Shown here in pieces: positions 14,502 through 21,260 of a DNA stretch of 29,545 nt. Under the pieces are notes generated by a model. It saw nothing but the letters and a program-made list of their open reading frames with translations, was not told where the DNA came from and searched no databases. Both the position numbers and the translations under genes were made by a program. Source of the DNA: a virus; the IMG/VR virus record IMGVR_UViG_3300042553_000536, positions 1 to 29,545 of that record, one strand, 5' to 3'. Numbering within the stretch: position 1 is the first letter of the stretch; every line of letters begins with the position of its first letter.

Positions 14502-15325
14502 GCGGTCACCTCTTCGCTTGCCTTGGCGAGCGTGGCCCGCAGGAGTTCGGTGGCGAAGTTTTCCATCGCGTGGACGTCGTTGTACAGGCGGACCTTTGCG
14601 CTGGTTTCGTGGACGTGGACGAAGTTGCCGGTGCCCTTCTCGGTGAACTCCAGGAAGTCGCATCCGGCCATGCGCAGCGCAGCGGCTTCGAACCTCCGGC
14701 CGTCGTGGTCGATGCGGAAGCGGTGATTTCCGTTTGGCCACGGCTTTTCGGGTTCTTCGGCAGGCTCTTCCGGCGTGCCCTCTTGGACTTCGAACGTCTT
14801 CTTGTATTCGTCCCACCACGTCCAGGCGAGGGCCTTCCCACCGATGGCGGAACCTTCGGGGTCCGTGAATGCTTGGTCCTCGACGAGGGTTTCAATGACT
14901 TCTCCGCCCTTGATTTCGGCGACGTTTAGCAGCCAACGGCCGGTGTGACCTTCGCCCTTCGCATCGTCCTCACCGTTCGTGAGCGGCGCAAACTCAGCCT
15001 TCACTGAGGCTCTGATGATCCGTCCGTCCCAAGTGATGATCTCATCCATCCCCGAGTCCTCCCGCGAGATGGCACCGCCTTCGACGAGCCGCGGTTGGGA
15101 ATAGACGTCACCGTGAGACACGACGCGGCGGATGTGCAGCGCGGTTGCTTCGGGGATCAGGTCCGGGTCGACGTCGAGCTGACCGGCATTCACGAGGTCG
15201 AGCAGGTGACCCTGGACGTCCTCGGTGCGAATGCCGATGGACTGGGCGAGGTCCGCGAGTTCTAGCTTTCCGGGCTTGCGCACGGCGGCGGTGATGGCTT
15301 TTTCGATTAGGGTTGGTTTGCTCAT
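14498..15325 (-). CDS. Hypothetical early protein, 275 aa, winged-helix-like N-terminus
   Basis: The first 60 residues (TLIEKAITAAVRKPGKLELA ... IGIRTEDVQGHLLDLVNAGQL) look like a winged helix of the kind used to read DNA. The middle is a mixed alpha/beta region containing GRWLLNVAEIKGGEVIETLV, then an acidic linker (TPEEPAEEPEKPWPNG). The C-terminus is a beta-rich domain (HRFRIDHDGRRFEAAALR). ATGA overlap with the exonuclease gene and GTGA overlap with the next gene show coupled expression. I recognise no family; a DNA-binding or recombination-accessory role would suit the neighbouring exonuclease. Confidence 0.58.
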   Translation of the reverse strand: MSKPTLIEKAITAAVRKPGKLELADLAQSIGIRTEDVQGHLLDLVNAGQLDVDPDLIPEATALHIRRVVSHGDVYSQPRLVEGGAISREDSGMDEIITWDGRIIRASVKAEFAPLTNGEDDAKGEGHTGRWLLNVAEIKGGEVIETLVEDQAFTDPEGSAIGGKALAWTWWDEYKKTFEVQEGTPEEPAEEPEKPWPNGNHRFRIDHDGRRFEAAALRMAGCDFLEFTEKGTGNFVHVHETSAKVRLYNDVHAMENFATELLRATLAKASEEVTA

Positions 15326-15888
15326 GGCTGGATTAGGTGGTGATAGATTCGGCCCGCGAGGATGCAGTCTTCGAGTGCTTCGTGAAGGTCGGTGGATCTT
15401 GAGAGATTGAAGTGAGCGGCGACGGTATCGAGCTTGTTATCCGGTAGCGAGAGGCGCGAAGCCATTCGCCGGGTGCAAGCCCACGGGCCACGGAGAGGTT
15501 CGGGGAATGCCCTGAACTTCCCGTAGTCCCAGACCCCGCACCGGAAGACCATCTGCGAGAGGAATCCCGCATCGAATACCGCGTTGTGGCTGACGATCAT
15601 GCCGTCCAGCATCTCGAAGTCTGCGGCGAGCTTCTGCAACTCGGTGAGGACGGTGCGCTCGGGGCTTCCGCCGGAGATGAGCGCCTTCATGTTCGAACCG
15701 CTGACACAGAGGGCCGAGTAGTCGTATTCGAGGGCGAGACCTCCGGCCTTCTTGGTCGGTGGCTGGATCTTCCATTCGTGCGAGTGGATGACTTCAAGAC
15801 CATCCATCACGGCCACTCCGAGGCTTACCGGCCCGTGGCGTTGGGGATCCAGCCCGCCGGTTTCGAAGTCAAGGGCGAGGATTCTCAC
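15322..15888 (-). CDS. DEDDh 3'-5' exonuclease (DnaQ/RNase T-like)
   Basis: GTG 15888 is selected because it overlaps the preceding stop (GTGA) and has GAGGTG 4-5 nt upstream; GTG 15903 is less well placed. The 188 residues show all three Exo motifs: D7 and E9 in LALDFETGG, D106 in SHNAVFDAGFL, and H169 plus D174 in HEALEDCILAG. That makes it a DEDDh-type two-metal exonuclease on single-stranded DNA or RNA ends. The segment ACTRRMASRLSLPDNKLDT is the usual piece between Exo II and III. It may proofread, trim ends for recombination or degrade host nucleic acid; in an operon ending with int and xis, DNA-end processing is plausible. Confidence 0.85.
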   Translation of the reverse strand: MRILALDFETGGLDPQRHGPVSLGVAVMDGLEVIHSHEWKIQPPTKKAGGLALEYDYSALCVSGSNMKALISGGSPERTVLTELQKLAADFEMLDGMIVSHNAVFDAGFLSQMVFRCGVWDYGKFRAFPEPLRGPWACTRRMASRLSLPDNKLDTVAAHFNLSRSTDLHEALEDCILAGRIYHHLIQP

Positions 15889-16082
15889 GCGACACCTCGC
15901 CACTCGTCGACCAGCTTGTTCGCTTCCTCAACGAGGGTCGGAACGGGGACCGTTTCTTTCTTCGCGGCAAGGGCTTTTACAAGAAGCTCCATCTGCACTA
16001 CCTCTGCGACAATTGCGTCCCAGGTGCTGGAAAACCCAACGTAGTCGCGGCCTGCGTCAACTAATTTGCGGCTGGGTCTCAT
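15885..16082 (-). CDS. Hypothetical small helical protein, 65 aa
   Basis: ATG 16082 overlaps the upstream gene's stop and the TGA overlaps the exonuclease GTG, so it is embedded in the operon. The protein is mostly helical (WDAIVAEVVQMELLVKALAA and TLVEEANKLVDEWRGV), soluble and of mixed charge, with a basic N-terminus (MRPSRKLVDAGRD). There is no recognisable motif. Its small size and tight coupling upstream of the exonuclease could mean a partner subunit, but nothing in the sequence proves it. Confidence 0.6.
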   Translation of the reverse strand: MRPSRKLVDAGRDYVGFSSTWDAIVAEVVQMELLVKALAAKKETVPVPTLVEEANKLVDEWRGVA

Positions 16083-16279
16083 GCGTGGGGTTGTCCTCCT
16101 AGGGTTGTGAGGTCCGTGACGACAAGCTCAAAGCGGTACACGGCGTTCGCAGAGATGCGGACCTTGCTTAGCAGTTGGTAGACCGAGTTTTTATCCATGC
16201 CTTCGAGGTCGCGCCAAACCTCCTGAAGCTCTTTCGAGCTCGCAATCATGCTCAGTTGCTGAGTATCGTTTGTGTTCAT
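16079..16279 (-). CDS. Hypothetical small protein, 66 aa
   Basis: This 66-residue frame is joined to its neighbours by 4-nt overlaps at both ends. It begins with a polar stretch (MNTNDTQQLSMIASSKELQE), continues as a helix with WRDLEGMDKNSVYQLLSKV and ends with a short beta-like segment (VYRFELVVTDLTTLGG). It has no membrane segment, cysteine cluster or family motif. It is one of several tiny early leftward genes that temperate phages use for host takeover or immunity; the actual role is unknown. Confidence 0.6.
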   Translation of the reverse strand: MNTNDTQQLSMIASSKELQEVWRDLEGMDKNSVYQLLSKVRISANAVYRFELVVTDLTTLGGQPHA

Positions 16280-16509
16280 CGAAGCACCTCGTAAGCGGAC
16301 ATGTCACGTTCGGCCCGAGCCTCGCGGTTCAGGGCCTGGCCGTGGGCGTACCAGTAGCCGATAACGATTCCGAGAAGCACGGCGAAAAAGTGCCCCCACC
16401 CAAGGAGAGGGAGAGTAGGGGCCATGCACTTTGCTCTGCTTCGTTGTCGGTAAAAATTGGGGACGAAGGACGGTTGCGCCTTCGAGAGTTCGCGGCGGGG
16501 GTCTGCCAT
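16276..16509 (-). CDS. Single-span membrane protein, 77 aa
   Basis: ATG 16509 overlaps the upstream TGA (ATGA), which favours the 77-residue form; an internal Met at residue 29 would give a 49-residue version starting just before the membrane helix. The N-terminal 30 residues are basic and polar. A hydrophobic helix follows (about 35-55, GHFFAVLLGIVIGYWYA), then a charged tail (NREARAERDMSAYEVL). The positive N-terminal flank suggests N-in topology. Small early membrane proteins of temperate phages include superinfection-exclusion factors, but no motif supports that here. Confidence 0.58.
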   Translation of the reverse strand: MADPRRELSKAQPSFVPNFYRQRSRAKCMAPTLPLLGWGHFFAVLLGIVIGYWYAHGQALNREARAERDMSAYEVLR

Positions 16510-16856
16510 CAGGCCACCCCCTCGGCGATGTAGCGGCAGGCTTCGTAGACCGGCTCGTCAATCCAGCGGTCGGAGCGGAAGCAGTACCACTGCTCTTGTC
16601 CGACGCTGTAGATTGCGCCACCGACGAGCATGGCGAAGGACTTCGCGCCTTCGAGGTCGGACATGATCCCGGCGATTCGCCAGCCCGGATTGACGTTCAG
16701 CAGGTTCGCGAGGCTGTCGAAGTCGTTGCCGGTGAACACGAGAGGCTTGACGGTGGTTGCAGGTACGTAGACAGCGAACCCGTAGGCCGTGAACGTCGCG
16801 ACCTCGTAGGCCGTTGGGGGCCGAAGCCCCCGGTTGGTTTCGTTCACCTTGCTCAC
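16509..16856 (-). CDS. Hypothetical early protein, 115 aa
   Basis: GTG 16856 overlaps the upstream TGA (GTGA), so the start is well fixed. The protein has a mixed fold: an N-terminal strand-rich half (YGFAVYVPATTVKPLVFTGN) and a middle containing NLLNVNPGWRIAGIMSDLEG. A C-terminal aromatic-rich part (GQEQWYCFRSDRWIDEPVYE) ends in a helix. It has no known catalytic or binding motif. As the second gene of the leftward operon it would be made early after induction. I do not recognise the family. Confidence 0.6.
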   Translation of the reverse strand: MSKVNETNRGLRPPTAYEVATFTAYGFAVYVPATTVKPLVFTGNDFDSLANLLNVNPGWRIAGIMSDLEGAKSFAMLVGGAIYSVGQEQWYCFRSDRWIDEPVYEACRYIAEGVA

Positions 16857-17113
16857 GAGTTCGCCTCCGCGAATCGTGGGTTGCAGGTCATCGCGTCTTG
16901 AGCGATGGCGTGGGCGATGTAGTCCTCATCCGTGAGGAACCCTTCGGCTTTCGCCTCTGAAGCGGTCATCGTGACCACGCCTTCGTTGAAGTCCGACACG
17001 CTCAGCACGTCGCAGTAGTAGGCGTGGAGGGCGTCGAAGGATCGGAAGGTACGATCCGGGCGGGTGTCGTGGAAGAAGACTTCCGGTTGTGCGAGGCTTT
17101 GGTTAAGTGCCAT
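16853..17113 (-). CDS. First gene of the leftward early operon, unknown function, 86 aa
   Basis: ATG 17113 has a clear GGAG six nt upstream and lies about 28 nt downstream of the predicted start of the repressed leftward promoter. The protein is acidic and soluble; it has an N-terminal extended part (PEVFFHDTRPDRTFRSFDAL), a helix (HAYYCDVLSV) and a C-terminal helical part (DEDYIAHAIAQDAMT). Being promoter-proximal under repressor control, it occupies the place of lambda N-operon genes, but it shows no Arg-rich antiterminator motif. Function unknown. Confidence 0.62.
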   Translation of the reverse strand: MALNQSLAQPEVFFHDTRPDRTFRSFDALHAYYCDVLSVSDFNEGVVTMTASEAKAEGFLTDEDYIAHAIAQDAMTCNPRFAEANS

Positions 17114-17148
17114 TTCAATCTCCGAGCCGTTTCAGCGGCTACGAAGAT

Positions 17149-17177
17149 ATTATTGCACGTGTGCACAGCGTGCACAA
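17149..17177 (-). promoter_or_regulatory. Leftward early promoter (PL-like)
   Basis: Read on the minus strand, TTGTGC (17177-17172) and AATAAT (17154-17149) are separated by exactly 17 nt, giving a sigma70-type promoter with a strong -10 and a moderate -35. Two repressor operators cover the -35 and spacer. Transcription would start near 17142, about 28 nt before the first leftward gene and upstream of its GGAG site. Confidence 0.6.
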
Positions 17178-17210
17178 GGGGGCACGCCTATATTTTGTGC
17201 AAAAATGCAC
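17153..17210. promoter_or_regulatory. Left operator cluster (three repressor sites)
   Basis: Three sites built on the half-site (G/T)TGCA are seen. They are TTGCACGTGTGCAC at 17153-17166 (N4 spacer), GTGCACAGCGTGCAC at 17161-17175 (N5 spacer, overlapping the first) and GTGCAAAAATGCAC at 17197-17210 (N4). Two overlap the leftward promoter, so binding would block RNA polymerase. The same consensus appears on the other side of the repressor gene. Confidence 0.72.
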
Positions 17211-17226
17211 TCGTCAGGTATTTGTG

Positions 17227-17862
17227 CTAGGGGCGGATGCCTGAGGAGTCGTAGACCGTGACGCGCCTACTGCCCTGCTCGCGGACGATTCCGACGAGGT
17301 AGCCCACGAACCTCCCAGTGGCGGGTACGTCGGGGTATGCGCGGTTCACAGCGCGAAGAAGGAACCGTTCTCCGTCGTGGTGGCACGTCTTGACCGTGGC
17401 GAGTCCATCCTCAGATACGAAGAGGCACACGATACCAATCTTGGGAACGTCGGTCCGCTGAAAGACGCATAGGTCATCCGGCCAAAGAAGATCGAACATC
17501 GAGTCTCCGACGATGCGCCCCGAGAACCGGCCACGGTCGGCCATCTCGGTCGGCACGTACTCGAAGACTTCCGATTGATAGGGGTCCGTCCAGTCGACGG
17601 GATCTGACGCGGCTATTGCACCAATGTAAGGAATCGGGACACGCAACTCGGCAGCGGGGATAGAAGGCGGCCCTACCTCTGACACCTGGAATCCCATGCG
17701 CCGCAGCTCGTTGAGCCGGTCATTGGGGATCGGTGCGGTTCCGGCTTCATAGTTCGCGTATCCGCCACGAGTTAGGTTCAGCTTGGCGGAAACTTCGCTT
17801 TGAGTCCATCGGAGCGACTTGCGCCACCGCTTCAAATCTTCATGCAGTCCCCAGTTACTCAC
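17227..17862 (-). CDS. Phage repressor, XRE helix-turn-helix plus S24/LexA-like self-cleaving domain
   Basis: GTG 17862 gives 211 residues; ATG 17916 would extend the protein through an operator and is less likely. Residues 7-58 are an XRE HTH (RWTQSEVSAKLNLTRGGYAN). The S24 peptidase domain runs from about residue 75, with a cleavage-type site at IGAIAAS (A85-S86), catalytic S121 in VGDSMFD and K158 in LATVK. Such repressors hold lysogeny and cut themselves when RecA is activated by DNA damage. Operators with one consensus flank the gene. On the minus strand AATAAT (17874-17869) is a possible -10, placing the transcript start at or next to the GTG, so the mRNA may be leaderless. A good -35 is lacking, which would suit activation by repressor bound at 17898-17911. 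Confidence 0.9.
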   Translation of the reverse strand: MSNWGLHEDLKRWRKSLRWTQSEVSAKLNLTRGGYANYEAGTAPIPNDRLNELRRMGFQVSEVGPPSIPAAELRVPIPYIGAIAASDPVDWTDPYQSEVFEYVPTEMADRGRFSGRIVGDSMFDLLWPDDLCVFQRTDVPKIGIVCLFVSEDGLATVKTCHHDGERFLLRAVNRAYPDVPATGRFVGYLVGIVREQGSRRVTVYDSSGIRP

Positions 17863-17897
17863 GGCGACATTATTCGAGAGAAAAACACTCGGGGGCC

Positions 17898-17934
17898 TTG
17901 CAAATGTGCACAGCATGGAGTACAGTGTACGTGC
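17898..17934 (+). promoter_or_regulatory. Rightward early promoter (PR-like)
   Basis: TTGCAA (17898-17903) and TACAGT (17921-17926) are spaced by 17 nt and each matches the sigma70 consensus at four of six positions. The predicted start of transcription falls at about 17932-17935, on or just before the ATG of the HTH gene, so the message would have no leader. Operators overlap the -35 and the start point. Confidence 0.52.
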
Positions 17935-17944
17935 ATGAGTGCAC
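17898..17944. promoter_or_regulatory. Right operator cluster
   Basis: TTGCAAATGTGCAC (17898-17911) and GTGCATGAGTGCAC (17931-17944) both fit (G/T)TGCA-N4-TGCAC, and GTACAGTGTAC (17920-17930) between them is a related palindrome. The cluster lies between the repressor start and the divergent HTH gene, covering the rightward promoter and the ATG at 17935. Confidence 0.72.
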
Positions 17945-18189
17945 AAACGCAAGCCCGCGACCAACAAATCTGGGACCTTTACCTGCTTGGCGTTCCGAAG
18001 ACGCGGATCGCGGAGCAAGTCGGGGTTCACCGCAACACGGTCCATCAACGACTTCAACAAATAGAAAAGGAGGCCGCTGAAACGACCTCCCCTGTAACCA
18101 ACCAACCCAACGAATCGGGTGATCGGCACTTAACCGCTGACAATCTACCCGATTCCCCGACCAAGCCCGCAACGGGCACAGGAGAATAA
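17935..18189 (+). CDS. Cro-like small HTH regulator, 84 aa
   Basis: ATG 17935 lies inside a repressor operator and is the first Met in this frame after the promoter. Residues 10-45 (RDQQIWDLYLLGVPKTRIAE, then QVGVHRNTVHQRLQQI) form a clear helix-turn-helix of the sigma-region-4/Hin type (HTH_23-like), followed by a polar, Pro/Thr-rich unstructured tail. It is divergent from the repressor and first in the rightward early operon, the position of Cro. It probably controls the lysis-lysogeny decision or the early operon. There is no Shine-Dalgarno before the ATG, in line with a leaderless transcript. Its TAA abuts the exonuclease ATG at 18190, which has its own AGGAG. Confidence 0.7.
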   Translation: MSAQTQARDQQIWDLYLLGVPKTRIAEQVGVHRNTVHQRLQQIEKEAAETTSPVTNQPNESGDRHLTADNLPDSPTKPATGTGE

Positions 18190-19137
18190 ATGAGTTCAGC
18201 ACTGCTGATTAATGATCGAGCCGCATGGCTTGAGCGAAGGCGCCGGGTCATCTCGGCTACCGACATCGCCGCAATCGCCGGCGTTCATCCCTACTCGACC
18301 CCTCGGAAGGTCTACCTCGATAAGCTCGGACTAGAACCCGAACTTGAAGAGAACGACGCGATGCGGTTCGGGAACTACATGGAACCGATCATCGCGGCGG
18401 AGTTCATCCGCACCAACCCAGGAGTGGGCGAAGTGGTGAAAGCGGACTTTGTGGTCCATCCCGAGTGCGACTTCTTCGGCTGCACGCCCGACTTCTATGT
18501 CGGTGACAACGCGGTCCTAGAATGCAAGTACGCGGGAGTCAACACCGCGAGCGCGTTCGGCATCGAGGGTTCCGACTTTGTGCCGGACCACTACCACATC
18601 CAAGTTCAGTGGCAACTCTACTGCACGGGCCGGTCGGTCGGATACCTGATGGTCTGCACGCCGCCGTCGTTCAGGCTCTACACCATCCCGGCGGACCACG
18701 AGCTGCACCTTCAGCTTGCGTTCCACGCCCGGAAGTTCTGGCACGAGTACGTGAAGCGTGAGGTAGCCCCTCCGGTCACCGGGCACAAGCCGGACACCGA
18801 AGCGATCAAGGACGCCCACCCGATGGACAACGGCCAGCTCGTTGTTGCCCCGTTCGCGGTGGACGAAGCCGCGGCAAAACTCCGAGAGGTCACCGCGCAC
18901 CTCGGAGCGATCGAGGAGGAACAGGCCCGGCTGCAGAACATTCTGAAGGAATGCCTCGGAGACGGTCAGATCCTCGAAACCACGGAAGGGAGGTTCACCT
19001 GGAAGACCCAGGAGCGAGCCGTCACCGACTGGAAGGGACTCGCCAAAGCCCACAACCTGCCCGCTGAATGGCTCCAAGCCTTCACCAAGACCCAAACAAC
19101 CCGCGTGTTTCGCACGCCCTTCGGAGGAAAAGCCTAA
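18190..19137 (+). CDS. YqaJ-like viral recombinase exonuclease (lambda Exo family)
   Basis: This 315-residue protein belongs to the YqaJ/lambda-exonuclease PD-(D/E)xK family. The family opening RRRRVISATDIAAIAGVHPY is present. The catalytic core follows: MRFGNYMEP with the conserved Glu, D101 in CTPDFY, and E111 and K113 in LECKYAG, followed by HYHIQVQWQLYCTG. It resects double-stranded DNA 5' to 3' to leave a 3' strand for annealing. The RecT gene starts in its stop codon (TAATG), the classic exonuclease-annealase pair. The C-terminal region (about 220-315) has a coiled-coil-like stretch (LREVTAHLGAIEEEQARLQN), probably for oligomer or partner contact. Confidence 0.9.
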   Translation: MSSALLINDRAAWLERRRRVISATDIAAIAGVHPYSTPRKVYLDKLGLEPELEENDAMRFGNYMEPIIAAEFIRTNPGVGEVVKADFVVHPECDFFGCTPDFYVGDNAVLECKYAGVNTASAFGIEGSDFVPDHYHIQVQWQLYCTGRSVGYLMVCTPPSFRLYTIPADHELHLQLAFHARKFWHEYVKREVAPPVTGHKPDTEAIKDAHPMDNGQLVVAPFAVDEAAAKLREVTAHLGAIEEEQARLQNILKECLGDGQILETTEGRFTWKTQERAVTDWKGLAKAHNLPAEWLQAFTKTQTTRVFRTPFGGKA

Positions 19138-19958
19138 TGTCCAACATCGTAGCCGTCAACGACCTTCTCACCAAGCGAGCATCGTCCATCCAATCCATCG
19201 CCCCTACCGGCATGGAAGCCAAGAAGATCATCAAGATCGTTCTCAATGCGATTACCAAAACCCCGGCCCTGCAAAGCTGCTCGCCGGAGTCGGTCTTTCG
19301 CTCGGTGATGCACGCGGTAGAACTCGGGCTTACCCCCGGTTCGTCGCTCGGTGAGGCGTACCTCGTGCCCTACGGCAAGGAGTGCCAGCTCATCCCCGGC
19401 TACCGGGGCCTCATCACCTTGGCTCGTCGCTCGGGCGAAGTCTCGACGATTACCAGCTACCCGGTGTATTCGGGTGACGAGTTTGACTTTGAGCTTGGTC
19501 TCAACCCGGTCCTGCGCCACATCCCGCACCACGGAGAACGCCAGCCCAGCGACATCACCCACGTCTACTGCGTCATCCGGCTAAAGGACGGCGGCGTCGT
19601 CTTCGACGTCATGACGCGCGGCGAAGTGGATGCGGTCCGCAAGCGGTCGAAGGCGGGAGGTTCCGGCCCATGGGTGACGGACTACGCGGAGATGGCACGC
19701 AAGACGGTGACCAGGCGGTGCCTGAAGTACGCGCCGATGAGCGTGGAAATGTCGAAGGCGCTCGCGATTGACACCGCCGCCGACACCGGCGACATGTCCA
19801 TCCTCGCAGAGTTCGGTGACCCGGACGACGCGCTGCTCATCGAGGCCGGTCCCACGAAGGCGGACGCATTGAAGGCAAGGCTCGGTGACGTTCCCAATGC
19901 CCTCGACACCGCCACCGGTGAGGTGACCCCAGGACAACAGGAGCTGTCCAGCAACTAA
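19137..19958 (+). CDS. recT: RecT single-strand annealing protein
   Basis: ATG 19137 overlaps the exonuclease stop (TAATG), giving 273 residues. RecT landmarks are clear: SPESVFRSVMHAVELGLTPG, then EAYLVPYGKECQLIPGYRGL, ITLARRSGEV and the C-terminal PWVTDYAEMARKTVTRRCLK block. RecT coats single-stranded DNA and anneals complementary strands, acting with the upstream exonuclease in phage recombination and concatemer formation. The last 60 residues are acidic and low in complexity, probably a flexible tail for host SSB or partner contact. A strong terminator follows 12 nt after the stop. Confidence 0.93.
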   Translation: MSNIVAVNDLLTKRASSIQSIAPTGMEAKKIIKIVLNAITKTPALQSCSPESVFRSVMHAVELGLTPGSSLGEAYLVPYGKECQLIPGYRGLITLARRSGEVSTITSYPVYSGDEFDFELGLNPVLRHIPHHGERQPSDITHVYCVIRLKDGGVVFDVMTRGEVDAVRKRSKAGGSGPWVTDYAEMARKTVTRRCLKYAPMSVEMSKALAIDTAADTGDMSILAEFGDPDDALLIEAGPTKADALKARLGDVPNALDTATGEVTPGQQELSSN

Positions 19959-19970
19959 TCCAAGACCATC

Positions 19971-20008
19971 CCCCGGCCTGAGCATCCCTCAGCGTCCGGG
20001 GTTTTTTT
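19971..20008 (+). terminator. Rho-independent terminator inside the rightward early region
   Basis: CCCCGG (19971-19976) pairs with CCGGGG (19996-20001) around an inner CTGAG/CTCAG stem, followed by seven T (20002-20008). The next gene starts only 20 nt later with no visible promoter, so downstream early genes must rely on read-through, antitermination or an unseen promoter. Confidence 0.85.
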
Positions 20009-20027
20009 GGAGCCAACGGAGCTACCT

Positions 20028-20420
20028 ATGATATTTACCGACATCCTTTTTACTGTCATCGCCGCCTTCGTTGCGGTTCAGATGTTCATCCTCACTCAGC
20101 TCGTGCGGTCGGTCCTCGAAGCGACGCGAACGCCTCGGTACCTCTTCGTTCCCATGTCGGACGAAGACGGGGGCGATGACGACGACGACGAGGACGACGA
20201 GCCGACGCACCCAGCACCTCCCGGCAACGAGACCATCAACGAAGCCCTCGATCGGTTGCAGCCATCAAGCCCCCACGTGCGGCTTGGTGATGCGCCGGTG
20301 ACCGCTGACTTTCGGTCTTCAGTTGATCGAATGATGGAAGCAATCTGGCCGAACCCGTACGCCGATGGCGTGCTCGACCAATCTCACCACGAGATCGACG
20401 GGAGGCACGAGTGGCGATGA
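20028..20420 (+). CDS. Membrane-anchored acidic protein, 130 aa
   Basis: ATG 20028 is chosen for its GGAG seven nt upstream; the longer frame would start inside the terminator T-run. Residues 2-27 form one hydrophobic helix (IFTDILFTVIAAFVAVQMFI) with basic residues after it. A run of Asp/Glu follows (about 44-57, GGDDDDDEDDEP), then a polar Pro-rich part. The acidic run is unusual and would be cytoplasmic or periplasmic depending on topology. No family is recognised. It overlaps the next small gene by 10 nt. Confidence 0.55.
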   Translation: MIFTDILFTVIAAFVAVQMFILTQLVRSVLEATRTPRYLFVPMSDEDGGDDDDDEDDEPTHPAPPGNETINEALDRLQPSSPHVRLGDAPVTADFRSSVDRMMEAIWPNPYADGVLDQSHHEIDGRHEWR

Positions 20421-20602
20421 AGCACAAGTTCGAACTCGGAGACCGCTACATGACCCAGGACGGCCGTGAGCTTGTCATCATGCGGACCTTCACGCGAGGG
20501 ACCGGCAGATGGTACGTGCTCTCGAACGGTGATGAGGTCATCACGTCCACGTTCCGCTATTGGCTCTCCAAAGGGCTGGTCAAAAAGGTTGGTGACGACT
20601 GA
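20411..20602 (+). CDS. Small beta-rich protein, 63 aa
   Basis: GTG 20411 has GGGAGG six nt upstream, better placed than the in-frame ATG 20417. The product (KFELGDRYMTQDGRELVIMR ... GRWYVLSNGDEVITSTFRYW) looks like an SH3/KOW-like small barrel: a G-D turn, paired strands and a basic end. It resembles in pattern the two small proteins at 21045 and 21257. It has a TGATG overlap with rusA. Such folds often bind nucleic acid or protein partners, but no function can be read. Confidence 0.58.
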   Translation: MAMKHKFELGDRYMTQDGRELVIMRTFTRGTGRWYVLSNGDEVITSTFRYWLSKGLVKKVGDD

Positions 20603-21048
20603 TGGTCCACAACCATTCTCAGGTCACGATCTTGGGCAGTGTTGCGCTTCCACCACCGCCGTCGGCCAATCGGCTTTGGAAGACCTTTCGAGGCCGCGCG
20701 GTTCGGTCGGCGGAGTTCAATAACTGGCTGAAGGAAGCAGTCATTCAGATCCAATCGAACATCCGCCCAACCTCGGGGCCGGTTGCGGTTCGCCTCGTGC
20801 TTCACCTCGGCTCCGGAGTCATGCGGACTGCTGACCTGGACAACTTCCTCAAGCCGACCCTCGACGCGCTCAAGCCGGAAACCAGGCACAAGGAAACCGG
20901 CCAGGTGACCAAGCCGGGCGCGGGAGTGATCGCTGACGACAACCTCGAAGTGGTCCGCTCCATCGAGTTGGACATCCGCAACGAAGGCCCGAAAGTCCAC
21001 GGCAAACGTCCACCGGCTGAGCTGATCGTGGAGGTGTGGGCACTATGA
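20602..21048 (+). CDS. rusA: RusA-family Holliday junction resolvase
   Basis: This 148-residue protein shows the RusA pattern. The N-terminal strand carries ALPPPPSANRLWKTFRGRAV, the catalytic block is TADLDNFLKPTLDAL (D78, D80, D88) and the second acidic block is GVIADDN (D112, D113). RusA dimers cut four-way DNA junctions symmetrically and resolve recombination or replication intermediates before packaging. Between the two acidic blocks there is a longer insert (PETRHKETGQVTKPG) than in E. coli RusA. The gene is coupled on both sides (TGATG start; ATGA end) and lies near the exonuclease/RecT pair, forming one recombination module. Confidence 0.88.
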   Translation: MVHNHSQVTILGSVALPPPPSANRLWKTFRGRAVRSAEFNNWLKEAVIQIQSNIRPTSGPVAVRLVLHLGSGVMRTADLDNFLKPTLDALKPETRHKETGQVTKPGAGVIADDNLEVVRSIELDIRNEGPKVHGKRPPAELIVEVWAL

Positions 21049-21260
21049 CCAGCATCCGCCCCGGTGACGTCCTGCGGAACGAGCACGGCACCTACACGGT
21101 CTCGAACGTGGATTGTCACCAGATCGTCGCGAACGTCCAGGGGGTCGCCGTCCTCGATCGAATGGTGACGATTGTCGGAACCCCTGAATCGCTCGTGCAA
21201 AAGCGAACGGAATGGGAGTCGACTCTCCTTGAAGAGTTCCTGCTGGAGGTGCCAGCGTGA
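21045..21260 (+). CDS. Small beta-rich protein, 71 aa
   Basis: ATG 21045 overlaps the rusA stop (ATGA). The first half (IRPGDVLRNEHGTYTVSNVD) and the pattern of strands that follows (HQIVANVQGVAVLDRMVTIV) suggest a small SH3-like barrel, then a helical end (QKRTEWESTLLEEFLLEV). Pattern similarity to the next gene (G-x-x-L/R, KTY/GTY-x-V-x-NV) suggests the two arose by duplication. There is no recognised family. The end overlaps the GTG of the following gene. Confidence 0.58.
   Translation: MTSIRPGDVLRNEHGTYTVSNVDCHQIVANVQGVAVLDRMVTIVGTPESLVQKRTEWESTLLEEFLLEVPA

Noticed and set aside
14502-14819. N-terminal extension of the 142-aa gene to 248 aa
   Set aside because: The extra part is the Arg-rich shadow of the 275-aa gene; the GTG at 14501 overlapping the previous stop is the natural start.
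17863-18129. Longer repressor frame reaching 300 aa
   Set aside because: The extension runs through operators, the divergent promoter and the HTH gene; the conserved HTH begins just after GTG 17862.
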